A stretch of DNA of 64,000 nucleotides from Pseudomonas laurentiana (lineage in GTDB: Bacteria > Pseudomonadota > Gammaproteobacteria > Pseudomonadales > Pseudomonadaceae), in NCBI RefSeq assembly GCF_014648275.1, contig NZ_BMQU01000004.1, positions 186,001 to 250,000 of the forward strand, written 5' to 3'. Shown here one piece after another: positions 54,283-64,000 of this stretch (its first letter is position 1; each line of letters opens with the position of its first letter). The notes under the pieces are model-generated. The model worked only from the letters and a program-made list of their open reading frames with translations. It had not been told where the DNA came from and made no database searches. The translations under genes and the position numbers were made by a program.

Positions 54283-55146
54283 ATGAACCTGTTTCAGCTC
54301 CGCGCCTTTGATGCCGTGGCCCGCGAGGGCAGCTTTACCCGTGCTGCCAATCGCCTGTTCATCAGCCAACCTGCGGTTACCGGGCACATCAAGGCGCTTG
54401 AAGAGCACTACCAGATCACCTTGTTGCGGCGTACGGCGCGTCGGGTCGAGTTGACCGAAGAGGGCACCCGCCTGGCGGCGATCACCCGTGCCATGTTCAG
54501 CCTGGCCGAAGAGGCCCAGGCGATGCTTGAAGCCAACCGGCAGTTGCTGACCGGGCGCCTGGAAGTGGCCGCAGACGGCCCGCACCGGGTCATGCCGATG
54601 TTGGCGCAATTGCGTGCCCGCTACCCGGGCATTACGGTCAACCTGCGACTGGGCAATGCCCAGGAAACCCTGGCGGCGTTGTTGTCCGAACATGCCGATG
54701 TGGCGGTGTTGACCGAGGTGGAGCCGCGTAAGGGGTTGTACCTGCAAAGCCTTGGGCCGTCGCGTATCTGCGCGTTGATTCCGGCCGGGCATGAATGGGC
54801 TGCCAGCGCTGCGCCGTTGCCCATTGATCAGTTGGACAAGCAGATCATGGTGCTGCGCGAGCCCACCTCGATTACCCGACGTACGTTTGACCAGGCCTGC
54901 AGCGAAGCGGGCATTCAGCCCAGGGTGCTGCTGGAGCTGGATAGCCGCGAAGCGGTGACCGAAGCCGTGGCTGCGGAACTGGGCATTGGTATTGTCGCTT
55001 CGGTCGAAGTCAGCCACGACCCGCGTGTGGTGGCTCGGCCTATTGCCGGCCCGGGTTTGATCAACCAGCATATGCTTGGCTGTCTGGAGCGGCGCCGGGA
55101 ACTGCGCCTGATTCGGGCGTTCCTGGATTTGGCGAACCAGGGTTGA
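54283..55146 (+). CDS. LysR-type regulator, probably of phnWX
   Basis: A 287-residue LysR-family regulator. The winged helix-turn-helix (about 1-60) reads LFQLRAFDAVAREGSFTRAANRLFISQPAVTGHIKALEE, with the recognition helix in SQPAVTGHIK. The effector-binding domain (about 90-285) follows. Divergent placement with a 112-base gap to phnW is the classical LysR arrangement, and a similar gene sits beside phnWX in other pseudomonads. The inducer is probably 2-aminoethylphosphonate or phosphonoacetaldehyde (inference). Regulation of the AraC gene downstream (68-base gap) is less likely. Confidence 0.87.
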   Translation: MNLFQLRAFDAVAREGSFTRAANRLFISQPAVTGHIKALEEHYQITLLRRTARRVELTEEGTRLAAITRAMFSLAEEAQAMLEANRQLLTGRLEVAADGPHRVMPMLAQLRARYPGITVNLRLGNAQETLAALLSEHADVAVLTEVEPRKGLYLQSLGPSRICALIPAGHEWAASAAPLPIDQLDKQIMVLREPTSITRRTFDQACSEAGIQPRVLLELDSREAVTEAVAAELGIGIVASVEVSHDPRVVARPIAGPGLINQHMLGCLERRRELRLIRAFLDLANQG

Positions 55147-55214
55147 AACAAGCGTTTTCGATGGCGGGGCTCTAAGAAGTCGGCCGGAACCCAAGGGAAG
55201 GTGAAGTACAAGCG

Positions 55215-56231
55215 ATGACGGAGAAAGACACGATCTCCATGCAACTGGTGCGTGAGGCCCTGTTGCAGAGTTGTGCGGCAGGCAGCGCCACGAGCGAGGT
55301 ACTCAAGCGGGTCGGTATCGACCCGCAGCAGTTGGGTCTGCCCGAGGCTCGCGTACCCGCCAGTGCCTATGCGCAGCTGTGGCGGCTGTTGGCGCGGCGT
55401 TGCCATGATGAGTTTTTCTGCATGGATCCGCGCGGATTGCGTAGCGGTAGCTTGGCATTCCTGTGCCGCTCGTCCATGGCGCAGCCCACGTTGGGTGCCG
55501 CGTTGGAGTCGGGGCTGAGCTTCCTGTCACTGATGCTGGAGCACCTGCAGCCGGTGCTGGTACGCCAGCAGAGCCTGGCCGAAATCGTGGTCGGCGAACC
55601 TGAAGATACCCCTCGTCGGGCGTTCACCTACTTCACCTTCTGGATGATCGTCCATGGTGTCGCCTGCTGGCTGGCCGGGCGACGTATTCCGATTCTGGCC
55701 ATCGAGTTGCGGTGTGCCGAGCCGGACTTCTGTGATGATTACCGGGTGATGTTCTCCGAGAACCTTCAATTTGGCCGTCCACGCACACGGATGATCTTCG
55801 CGGCCGAGTGCCTCGATCTGCCTGTCAAACGCAGCGTCGAGGAGTTGCAGCGCTTTCTGGCGGAAGCGCCAGCCAACATCCTGGTCAAGTACCGCGACCC
55901 GGCCAGCCTGGCGCGGCGTATCCGCCACGACCTGCGGGCGTTGCCTGCCGCTGCTTGGCCCGAGACTGAAGCCCTGGCTCAGCGCCTGTGCATTTCCGCC
56001 TCGACGTTGCGTCGGCGTTTGGCCGATGAAGGGCAGACCTATCAGGGCTTGAAAGACAGTGTGCGTCGGGAGCTGGCGATTACCTGGCTGGCTGAAGCCG
56101 ACGTGAGTTTTGCCGACATTGCCGCGCGCTTGGGGTTTGCCGACACCAGTTCCTTCTATAAAGCGTTCCGCAAATGGACTGGAAGTAACCCGGGACACTA
56201 CCGCAGCCTGATTCTTCTGCCCGCCGACTGA
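55215..56231 (+). CDS. AraC-family regulator, probably of the beta-oxidation operon
   Basis: A 338-residue regulator of the OruR/ArgR-like AraC subgroup. The N-terminal domain (about 20-205) has LKRVGIDPQQLGLPEARVP. The C-terminal pair of helix-turn-helices (about 235-335) shows LAQRLCISASTLRRRLADEGQTYQGLKD and ADIAARLGFADTSSFYKAFRKWTG. The start at 55215 follows GGAAGGTGAA. It lies 115 bases upstream of the acyl-CoA ligase gene in the same direction, an arrangement also known for the P. putida PP_2213-2217 region (from memory). The effector is unknown, likely an acyl-CoA or organic acid. Confidence 0.87.
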   Translation: MTEKDTISMQLVREALLQSCAAGSATSEVLKRVGIDPQQLGLPEARVPASAYAQLWRLLARRCHDEFFCMDPRGLRSGSLAFLCRSSMAQPTLGAALESGLSFLSLMLEHLQPVLVRQQSLAEIVVGEPEDTPRRAFTYFTFWMIVHGVACWLAGRRIPILAIELRCAEPDFCDDYRVMFSENLQFGRPRTRMIFAAECLDLPVKRSVEELQRFLAEAPANILVKYRDPASLARRIRHDLRALPAAAWPETEALAQRLCISASTLRRRLADEGQTYQGLKDSVRRELAITWLAEADVSFADIAARLGFADTSSFYKAFRKWTGSNPGHYRSLILLPAD

Positions 56232-56346
56232 GTGGCCAAACCAGTCATCCAGATTGCGCGCTTTGACCATTGCCGCAGGCGGTGACCAGCGCGACTATCA
56301 ACAGATCATTCGTTTATTCCAAAAATAAGAAACGAGGAGTCTGGTG

Positions 56347-57999
56347 ATGCGTGACTACAGCGTGGCAGCGAGCAGCTTCAACTATCAGCAGGCCGCCGCC
56401 GAGGCACTTGCAGGTAACCTTGAGGCGCTCAACGCCTGTGTTGAGTGCTGTGACCGACATGCCCAGGACGGGCGTATTGCGTTGAACTGCGAAGACCGCG
56501 ACGGCAACAGTGCGCACTACAGTTTTGCCGATCTGCAGGCCCGCGCCGCGCGTTTTGCCAACGTGCTCAAGGCACAGGGTGTTGGCCCCGGCGACCGCGT
56601 GGCGGGTTTGTTGCCACGTACCGTGGAGCTGCTGGTGACGATACTCGGTACCTGGCGCCTGGGTGCGGTGTACCAGCCGCTGTTCACCGCGTTCGGCCCC
56701 AAGGCGATCGAGCACCGGCTGGAAAGCTCCGGCGCCAAGGTGGTGATCACCGACCGTAACAACCGCAGCAAGCTTGATGACGTTGAAGGTTGCCCGCGAA
56801 TTATCTCCGTGCTCGCCCAGGCGGGTTCCGGCGACCTGGACTTCCATACCGAACTCAATGCTGCGTCCAGCGAATGCGAGCCTGTACTGCTGGGTGCCGA
56901 CGCACCGTTCCTGCTGATGTTCACCTCCGGCACCACCGGCCCGGCCAAGCCGCTGGAAGTGCCGTTGCGGGCGATCGTTGCGTTCCAGGGCTACATGCGC
57001 GACGCCATCGATCTGCGCCCGGAAGACGCTTTCTGGAACCTGGCCGACCCGGGTTGGGCGTACGGACTCTACTATGCCGTTACCGGCCCGCTGTCCTTGG
57101 GCCATGCGACGACCTTCTTCGATGGCCCGTTCAGTGTTGAAAGCACCTGCAAGGTGATCAAGAAATACGGCATCACCAACCTCGCCGGTTCGCCGACGGC
57201 CTACCGCATGTTGATTGCTGCCGGTGAGGATTTCTCGGCACCGATCAAGGGCTGCCTGCGGGTGGTCAGCAGCGCCGGGGAACCGCTCAACCCAGAAGTG
57301 ATCCGCTGGTTCGCCGAGCAACTGAATGTGCCCATCCACGACCATTATGGCCAGACCGAACTGGGCATGGTCCTGTGCAATCACCATGGCCTTGCGCACA
57401 AGGTACATATGGGCGCCGCAGGTTTTGCCGTTCCTGGGCACCGCATTGTCGTGCTGGATGAGCAACAGCGTGAACTGCCTGCCGGGCAGCCGGGCATTCT
57501 GGCGGTGGACCGTGAGCAGTCGCCGCTGTGCTGGTTCGGTGGTTACCACGGCCTGCCGACCAAGGCCTTTGTCGGCAAGTACTACCTGAGTGGCGATACC
57601 GTCGAGTTGAACGATGATGGCAGCATCAGCTTTGTCGGGCGCAGCGACGATGTGATCACCACCTCCGGCTACCGGGTCGGGCCGTTCGATGTCGAGAGCG
57701 CCTTGATCGAGCACCCTTCGGTGGTTGAGGCTGCCGTCATCGGCAAGCCAGACCCGGAACGCACTGAACTGGTCAAGGCCTTTGTGGTGCTGGGGAATGG
57801 CCATAACGCCAGCCCCGAGTTGGCCGAAACCTTGCGCCAGCACGTGCGCCAACGCCTGTATGCCCATGCCTACCCACGTGAAATCGAATTTGTCAGCGAG
57901 CTGCCGAAAACCCCGAGCGGCAAGCTGCAGCGCTTCATCCTGCGCAATCAGGAAATCGCCAAACAACAAGCAGCGCTGGGCCAGACCGCCAGCGCCTGA
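56347..57999 (+). CDS. Acyl-CoA ligase (AMP-forming)
   Basis: A 550-residue adenylate-forming enzyme activating a short or medium-chain organic acid to its CoA ester. The P-loop is [11 protein letters not shown] near residue 198; [15 protein letters not shown] lies near 337, and the GD motif is [13 protein letters not shown] near 418. [21 protein letters not shown] is the hinge, and the catalytic lysine is in [13 protein letters not shown] at the C terminus. The start codon is the ATG at 56347 with ACGAGGAG upstream. It is the first gene of a five-gene beta-oxidation operon; in P. putida the equivalent gene has been called fadDx. The acid substrate is not predictable. Confidence 0.88.
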   Translation: MRDYSVAASSFNYQQAAAEALAGNLEALNACVECCDRHAQDGRIALNCEDRDGNSAHYSFADLQARAARFANVLKAQGVGPGDRVAGLLPRTVELLVTILGTWRLGAVYQPLFTAFGPKAIEHRLESSGAKVVITDRNNRSKLDDVEGCPRIISVLAQAGSGDLDFHTELNAASSECEPVLLGADAPFLLMFTSGTTGPAKPLEVPLRAIVAFQGYMRDAIDLRPEDAFWNLADPGWAYGLYYAVTGPLSLGHATTFFDGPFSVESTCKVIKKYGITNLAGSPTAYRMLIAAGEDFSAPIKGCLRVVSSAGEPLNPEVIRWFAEQLNVPIHDHYGQTELGMVLCNHHGLAHKVHMGAAGFAVPGHRIVVLDEQQRELPAGQPGILAVDREQSPLCWFGGYHGLPTKAFVGKYYLSGDTVELNDDGSISFVGRSDDVITTSGYRVGPFDVESALIEHPSVVEAAVIGKPDPERTELVKAFVVLGNGHNASPELAETLRQHVRQRLYAHAYPREIEFVSELPKTPSGKLQRFILRNQEIAKQQAALGQTASA

Positions 58000-58010
58000 G
58001 GAAACCGAAC

Positions 58011-58778
58011 ATGCACATTGCCAATAAAAACTTCATCGTCAGCGGCGCGGCCTCCGGGCTAGGCGCGGCCACCGCCGAAATGCTCATCGAGGCCGGCGCC
58101 CAGGTCATGCTGGTCGACCTCAATGCCGAGGCGGTAGCGGCCAAGGCCCAGGCGTTAGGCCCCAAGGCGCGTTATGCGGTTGCCGACATCAGTCAGGAGG
58201 CCCCCGCCAAGGCTGCCGTGGATGCCGCAGTCGAAGCCTTTGGCAGCCTTCATGGGCTGGTCAACTGCGCCGGTGTGGTCGGTGCCGAGAAAATCCTCGG
58301 TAAGCAGGGCCCGCACGGCCTGGACAGCTTCAGCCGGGTGATCAACATTAACCTGGTTGGCAGCTTCAATTTGCTGCGCCTGGTCTCGGCGGCCATGGCT
58401 GAAACCGAGGCCGGTGCCGAGGGTGAACGCGGCGTGATCATCAACACCGCATCCATTGCTGCCTATGACGGCCAGATTGGCCAGGCAGCCTATGCTGCCT
58501 CCAAGGGCGCCATTGCCAGCCTGACGCTGCCGGCGGCCCGCGAACTGGCGCGGTTTGGCATTCGCGTGATGACCATCGCCCCGGGCATCTTCGAGACCCC
58601 AATGATGGCGGGCATGCCTCAGGAAGTGCGTGACTCTCTGGCTGCGGGTGTGCCGTATCCGCCACGCCTGGGGCGCCCGCAGGAATACGCGGCGCTGGTC
58701 CGCCACATTATCGAGAACAGCATGCTCAACGGCGAAGTGATCCGTCTCGACGGTGCGCTGCGCATGGCCGCCAAGTAA
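58011..58778 (+). CDS. fadB2x: 3-hydroxyacyl-CoA dehydrogenase, short-chain (HSD17B10 type)
   Basis: A 255-residue SDR-family NAD-dependent dehydrogenase oxidising 3-hydroxyacyl-CoA to 3-ketoacyl-CoA. The cofactor loop is [16 protein letters not shown] near residues 10-25, [11 protein letters not shown] lies near 85, and the catalytic Ser/Tyr/Lys set is in [21 protein letters not shown]. It resembles the mitochondrial type II (2-methyl-3-hydroxybutyryl-CoA) enzyme, so branched short-chain substrates such as isoleucine intermediates are possible. It starts 11 bases after the ligase gene. Confidence 0.86.
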   Translation: MHIANKNFIVSGAASGLGAATAEMLIEAGAQVMLVDLNAEAVAAKAQALGPKARYAVADISQEAPAKAAVDAAVEAFGSLHGLVNCAGVVGAEKILGKQGPHGLDSFSRVININLVGSFNLLRLVSAAMAETEAGAEGERGVIINTASIAAYDGQIGQAAYAASKGAIASLTLPAARELARFGIRVMTIAPGIFETPMMAGMPQEVRDSLAAGVPYPPRLGRPQEYAALVRHIIENSMLNGEVIRLDGALRMAAK

Positions 58779-58794
58779 TCAGAGAGTAACCATC

Positions 58795-59988
58795 ATGACC
58801 CTCGCCAACGATCCAATTGTCATTGTCAGCGCTGTGCGCACGCCCATGGGCGGGCTGCAGGGCGACCTTAAAAGCCTGACAGCGCCGCAACTCGGTGCTG
58901 CGGCCATCCGTGCGGCCGTAGCGCGCGCCGGTATTGCCAGCGATAGCGTCGAGCAGGTGCTGTTCGGCTGTGTATTGCCTGCCGGTCTGGGACAGGCGCC
59001 AGCCCGTCAGGCAGCCCTTGGGGCCGGCCTGGACAAGGGCACTACGTGTACAACCCTGAACAAAATGTGCGGTTCGGGCATGCAGGCCGCGATCATGGCC
59101 CATGACCTGCTGCTGGCAGGCAGCGCCGATGTGGTGGTGGCCGGTGGCATGGAAAGCATGTCCAACGCGCCGTACCTGCTGGACAAGGCCCGCAGCGGTT
59201 ATCGCATGGGTCACGGCAAGATCATCGATCACATGTTCTTCGATGGCCTGGAAGATGCCTACGACAAGGGTCGTCTAATGGGCACTTTTGCCGAGGATTG
59301 TGCCGAGAAAAATGGCTTCAGCCGTAAAGCCCAGGACGACTTCGCCATTGCGTCGCTGACCCGCGCCCAGCAGGCGATCAAGGACGGCAGCTTCGCCGCC
59401 GAGATCGTTCCGGTCGAAGTCACCGTGGGCAAGGAGCAGCGCCTGATCAGTGATGACGAACAACCACCCAAGGCTCGCCTGGACAAGATCCCGCAACTCA
59501 AGCCGGCTTTTCGCGACGGCGGTACCGTAACGGCGGCCAACTCCAGCTCGATCTCCGACGGCGCTGCCGCGCTGGTGCTGATGCGCCGTTCCCAGGCCGA
59601 ACAACGTGGCTTGAAACCGCTGGCGGTTATCCATGGCCACGCGGCGTTTGCTGATGCGCCATCACTGTTCCCGGTTGCGCCGATTGGCGCCATCGACAAG
59701 CTGATGAAGCGCACCGGCTGGAACCTCGGCGACGTCGATCTGTTTGAAATCAACGAAGCCTTTGCCGTGGTTACCCTGGCCGCCATGCAAGCGCTCGAAT
59801 TGCCCCATGACAAGGTCAATGTCCACGGTGGCGCTTGCGCCCTTGGCCATCCGATCGGTGCGTCGGGTGCGCGGATTATCGTCACACTGCTTTCGGCCCT
59901 GCGTCAGAAAGGCCTGCGCCGTGGTGTGGCGGCGATCTGCATCGGCGGCGGTGAAGCCACGGCCATGGCCGTTGAATGCCTGTATTGA
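58795..59988 (+). CDS. fadAx: Acetyl-CoA C-acyltransferase (thiolase)
   Basis: A 397-residue thiolase that cleaves 3-ketoacyl-CoA with CoA to acetyl-CoA (or propionyl-CoA) and a shortened acyl-CoA. The nucleophile is Cys92 in [13 protein letters not shown]. The second set is [20 protein letters not shown] with the active-site His, and the C-terminal [13 protein letters not shown] carries the acid-base Cys. The ATG at 58795 follows AGAGAGTAACC and matches the family start. It begins 16 bases after the dehydrogenase gene and ends eight bases before the next. Confidence 0.9.
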   Translation: MTLANDPIVIVSAVRTPMGGLQGDLKSLTAPQLGAAAIRAAVARAGIASDSVEQVLFGCVLPAGLGQAPARQAALGAGLDKGTTCTTLNKMCGSGMQAAIMAHDLLLAGSADVVVAGGMESMSNAPYLLDKARSGYRMGHGKIIDHMFFDGLEDAYDKGRLMGTFAEDCAEKNGFSRKAQDDFAIASLTRAQQAIKDGSFAAEIVPVEVTVGKEQRLISDDEQPPKARLDKIPQLKPAFRDGGTVTAANSSSISDGAAALVLMRRSQAEQRGLKPLAVIHGHAAFADAPSLFPVAPIGAIDKLMKRTGWNLGDVDLFEINEAFAVVTLAAMQALELPHDKVNVHGGACALGHPIGASGARIIVTLLSALRQKGLRRGVAAICIGGGEATAMAVECLY

Positions 59989-59996
59989 GGTCCACC

Positions 59997-61124
59997 ATGT
60001 TAGTGAATGACGAACAACAGCAGATCAGCGACGCCGCCCGGCAGTTTGCCCAAGAACGTTTGCGGCCCTTTGCCGAACAGTGGGACCGCGACCACCGTTT
60101 CCCGAAAGAAGCCATGGTCGAAATGGCTGAACTGGGCTTCTTCGGCATGCTGGTGCCGGAGCAGTGGGGCGGTTGTGACACCGGGTACCTGGCTTACGCC
60201 ATGGCCCTGGAGGAAATCGCTGCCGGCGACGGTGCCTGCTCGACCATCATGAGCGTGCACAACTCGGTGGGCTGTGTGCCGATCCTCAAGTTTGGCAACG
60301 ACCAGCAGAAAGCCCAGTTCCTTACTCCGCTGGCCAGTGGCGCCATGCTCGGTGCGTTCGCCCTGACCGAACCGCAGGCCGGCTCCGATGCCAGCAGCCT
60401 GAAAACCCGAGCCCGGCGCGATGGCGACCACTACGTGCTTAATGGCTGCAAACAGTTCATCACGTCTGGCCAGAATGCCGGTGTGGTGATCGTATTTGCC
60501 GTGACTGACCCGGCCGCCGGCAAGCGTGGCATCAGCGCCTTCATCGTGCCGACCGACTCGCCGGGCTATCAGGTCGCCAGGGTCGAAGACAAGCTGGGTC
60601 AGCATGCCTCTGACACCTGTCAGATCGTTTTCGACGACGTCCGTGTGCCGGTGGCCAACCGACTTGGCGAGGAGGGCGAAGGCTACAAGATTGCATTGGC
60701 CAACCTTGAGGGCGGGCGTATCGGCATTGCGGCACAGTCGGTGGGTATGGCCCGTGCGGCATTTGAAGTGGCCCGTGACTATGCCCGTGAGCGGCAGAGT
60801 TTTGGCAAAGCGTTGATCGAGCATCAGGCCGTCGCATTCCGCCTGGCTGATATGGCAACGCGCATCGCCGTAGCGCGGCAGATGGTGCATCATGCCGCAG
60901 CCTTGCGTGATGCAGGGCGTCCGGCGCTGGTGGAAGCCTCGATGGCCAAACTGTTTGCCTCGGAAATGGCCGAAAAGGTCTGCTCCGACGCCTTGCAGAC
61001 CCTGGGCGGTTATGGCTATCTGAGCGACTTCCCGCTGGAGCGGATCTACCGCGATGTGCGGGTTTGCCAGATCTACGAAGGCACCAGCGACATTCAGCGC
61101 ATGGTCATTGCGCGCAATCTTTGA
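59997..61124 (+). CDS. Acyl-CoA dehydrogenase, short-chain type
   Basis: A 375-residue FAD enzyme that introduces the alpha-beta double bond, the first oxidation step. The N-terminal domain begins [21 protein letters not shown], followed by the flavin-binding [17 protein letters not shown]. The C-terminal helical domain has [22 protein letters not shown]. The catalytic base is Glu361 in [11 protein letters not shown], the position used by short and medium-chain enzymes. Eight bases separate it from the thiolase gene. A 2-methylbutyryl-CoA or butyryl-CoA substrate fits the family. Confidence 0.9.
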   Translation: MLVNDEQQQISDAARQFAQERLRPFAEQWDRDHRFPKEAMVEMAELGFFGMLVPEQWGGCDTGYLAYAMALEEIAAGDGACSTIMSVHNSVGCVPILKFGNDQQKAQFLTPLASGAMLGAFALTEPQAGSDASSLKTRARRDGDHYVLNGCKQFITSGQNAGVVIVFAVTDPAAGKRGISAFIVPTDSPGYQVARVEDKLGQHASDTCQIVFDDVRVPVANRLGEEGEGYKIALANLEGGRIGIAAQSVGMARAAFEVARDYARERQSFGKALIEHQAVAFRLADMATRIAVARQMVHHAAALRDAGRPALVEASMAKLFASEMAEKVCSDALQTLGGYGYLSDFPLERIYRDVRVCQIYEGTSDIQRMVIARNL

Positions 61125-61138
61125 AGGGAGCCGTTTGC

Positions 61139-61912
61139 ATGACGTACGAAACCATCCTGTTGGAAATCCGTGACAAGGTCGGTCTGATCACCCTCAATCG
61201 GCCGCAGGCGCTCAATGCCCTGAACGCCCAGATCGTGAGTGAGATCAACCAGGCGCTGGATCAGCTCGAACGCGACCCGAACATCGGCTGCGTGGTGCTT
61301 ACCGGCTCCCAGAAAGCCTTCGCTGCCGGTGCCGACATCAAGGAAATGGCCGACCTGCGTTACCCGCAGATCTACGTCGATGACCTGTTCAGCGACGCTG
61401 ACCGCATCGCCAATCGTCGCAAGCCCATCATTGCCGCCGTCTCTGGTTTTGCTTTGGGCGGGGGGTGTGAGCTGGCCATGATGTGCGACTTCATTCTGGC
61501 CGGTGACAATGCCAAGTTCGGCCAACCGGAAATCAACCTGGGCGTACTGCCGGGCATGGGCGGTACCCAGCGCCTGACGCGTGCCGTAGGCAAGGCCAAG
61601 GCGATGGAGCTGTGCCTGACCGGTCGCCTGATGGGCGCTGAAGAGGCCGAGCGTGCTGGGTTGGTTGCCCGTGTTGTGCCTCAGGCGGAGTTGCTTGACG
61701 AAGCGCTGAAGGTTGCTGCCGTGATCGCCAGCAAATCGATCCCGATGACCATGATGGTCAAGGAAAGCGTCAACCGCGCCTTTGAAGTCAACCTCACCGA
61801 AGGTGTGCGTTTCGAGCGTCGTGTGTTCCATGCCGCCTTCGCCACCGAAGACCAGAAAGAAGGCATGGCGGCATTCATCGCCAAGCGTGAAGCGCAGTTC
61901 AAGGACCGTTAA
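61139..61912 (+). CDS. fadB1x: Enoyl-CoA hydratase
   Basis: A 257-residue crotonase-fold enzyme hydrating 2-enoyl-CoA to 3-hydroxyacyl-CoA. The oxyanion loop is [13 protein letters not shown] near residue 63. The two catalytic glutamates are in [14 protein letters not shown] and [18 protein letters not shown], both present. The ATG at 61139 follows AAGGGAG and gives the standard length. It is the last gene of the operon; with the ligase, dehydrogenases and thiolase it completes a full beta-oxidation cycle in one transcript. An inverted REP pair follows. Confidence 0.92.
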   Translation: MTYETILLEIRDKVGLITLNRPQALNALNAQIVSEINQALDQLERDPNIGCVVLTGSQKAFAAGADIKEMADLRYPQIYVDDLFSDADRIANRRKPIIAAVSGFALGGGCELAMMCDFILAGDNAKFGQPEINLGVLPGMGGTQRLTRAVGKAKAMELCLTGRLMGAEEAERAGLVARVVPQAELLDEALKVAAVIASKSIPMTMMVKESVNRAFEVNLTEGVRFERRVFHAAFATEDQKEGMAAFIAKREAQFKDR

Positions 61913-61926
61913 GGCACCTTCTCCTC

Positions 61927-61972
61927 GGCAAGGCTTGCTCCTGCACATTGAGCGGTGGGAGCCAGCCTTGCC
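61927..61972. repeat. Inverted pair of REP-like sequences (REPIN)
   Basis: GGCAAGGCTTGCTCC (61927-61941) and GGAGCCAGCCTTGCC (61958-61972) are inverse copies with one mismatch. They resemble the GGGAGC...CTTGCC REP units common in Pseudomonas intergenic DNA. The position at the end of the beta-oxidation operon is typical. Confidence 0.6.
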
Positions 61973-62112
61973 AAGGTACAACGACGCCCCCAGACCTACT
62001 ACCAAATAACGAGCCGCCCGCTGCCAACGGCTCATTCGCGGCCATCGACCTGCTGGCTAAGATCGAACCACTGCCTGCCCCTCGGCAGGCCTCGATCAGC
62101 AGAGGTTTCCGC

Positions 62113-63633
<1,521 letters not shown>

Positions 63634-63648
63634 ATCACGTCCCTTTCG

Positions 63649-63696
63649 GCCGCTGGATACCTGGCATTTCTGTCAGTGTTCAGCGGCTGCTTTTTT
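63649..63696 (+). terminator. Terminator of exaC
   Basis: GCCGCTG (63649-63655) pairs with CAGCGGC (63681-63687) across a 25-base loop, followed by TGC and six T. It lies about 16 bases after the exaC stop. The long loop makes the call less certain. Confidence 0.6.
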
Positions 63697-63890
63697 GTGC
63701 TCCACTCATTGCTCGCGTGAGGGGGCTGTGCTGCTCAGGGCGTCAGGTGTGCGCGACGTCTCTGAGTGGCTTGTTGAGGATATGGCACCAAAGCGCTGAG
63801 CCATTTGCTCCCAAAGTAGGAGGCGTGGCTTGCAGGGCAGGTGTTTAATGAAATCACCGCAATCCTGTGGTGCTAGAAGAGGATCGAGTT

Positions 63891-63962
63891 ATGTGGAAAA
63901 AGCCTGCGTTCACTGATCTGCGTATTGGTTTTGAAGTGACGATGTACTTCGCCAACCGTTGA
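63891..63962 (+). CDS. pqqA: PqqA, precursor peptide of the cofactor PQQ
   Basis: A 23-residue peptide, [13 protein letters not shown] and on, that supplies the glutamate and tyrosine fused to form pyrroloquinoline quinone. The key residues are Glu15 and Tyr19 in the conserved E-x3-Y spacing of FEVTMYFAN. The start has an AGAGGATCG ribosome site, and length and sequence match Pseudomonas PqqA almost completely. pqqB should follow just beyond the right edge. PQQ serves periplasmic glucose and alcohol dehydrogenases; exaC next door handles the aldehyde formed from alcohols. Confidence 0.95.
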   Translation: MWKKPAFTDLRIGFEVTMYFANR

Positions 63963-63973
63963 TCCTGCTCCCG

Positions 63974-63997
63974 CCGGCCACTGTGTACAGTGGCCGG
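63974..63997 (+). other. Strong hairpin after pqqA
   Basis: CCGGCCACTG and CAGTGGCCGG form a perfect 10-bp stem with loop TGTA, 12 bases after the pqqA stop. The window ends before any T-run can be seen. Such a hairpin could let pqqA be expressed above pqqB and later genes. Confidence 0.6.
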
Positions 63998-64000
63998 TGC

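Noticed and set aside
56314..57969. 551-codon open frame opposite the acyl-CoA ligase
   Set aside because: It mirrors the ligase gene almost end to end and has no ribosome site or family motif.

Overview
The window is a typical Pseudomonas chromosome segment (high GC, soil or rhizosphere type, P. putida/P. fluorescens-like). The evidence is the canonical tig-clpP-clpX-lon-hupB-ppiD block, the sfnFG and msuEDC sulfonate/sulfone genes, ldcA, phnWX, and an ExaC-type aldehyde dehydrogenase next to pqqA. All genes are bacterial, closely packed and free of introns. I see no insertion sequence, rRNA or CRISPR array.

Region 1 (1-10.8 kb) is an organosulfur-scavenging locus. A rightward operon carries an FMN reductase (SfnF), a dimethylsulfone monooxygenase (SfnG), a degenerate acyl-CoA-ligase-like protein and a branched-chain-amino-acid-type ABC transporter. 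It converges on msuEDC. Both operons have sigma-54 promoters preceded, at almost the same distance, by an 18-bp dyad CTGTT-N8-AACAG. A third, back-to-back sigma-54 candidate points to a gene leaving the left edge. Several products contain almost no sulfur amino acids.

Region 2 (10.9-23.2 kb) holds the K+ transporter TrkH, a small XRE regulator, an Aer-type energy-taxis receptor with a PAS-GGDEF-EAL protein, and a leftward citrulline/ornithine operon (ctlX, ornithine cyclodeaminase, polar amino-acid ABC transporter, Lrp-type regulator). The cyclodeaminase appears to have lost its catalytic Asp loop by a short in-frame deletion. folD closes the region.

Region 3 (23.3-27.1 kb) has tRNA-Arg, tRNA-His and tRNA-Leu, then a roughly 1.3-kb accessory patch carrying a higBA-type toxin-antitoxin module. 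The patch is framed by two copies of a terminator-containing repeat. Next come a BCAM0308-type zinc-ribbon protein and Hsp20 near an Anr-type box, and a small conserved protein.

Region 4 (27.3-36.8 kb) is the proteostasis block (trigger factor, ClpP, ClpX, Lon, HU, PpiD) followed by fabI. Region 5 (36.9-52.1 kb) holds yejABEF-type peptide import with two tandem binding proteins, mltD, gloB, a methyltransferase, rnhA, dnaQ, lysine decarboxylase ldcA and a flavin reductase. Region 6 (52.2-64 kb) holds phnWX with a LysR regulator, then an AraC regulator and a self-contained five-gene beta-oxidation operon, then exaC and the 23-codon pqqA. Together these last genes suggest a path from alcohol to aldehyde to acid to acyl-CoA to acetyl-CoA.
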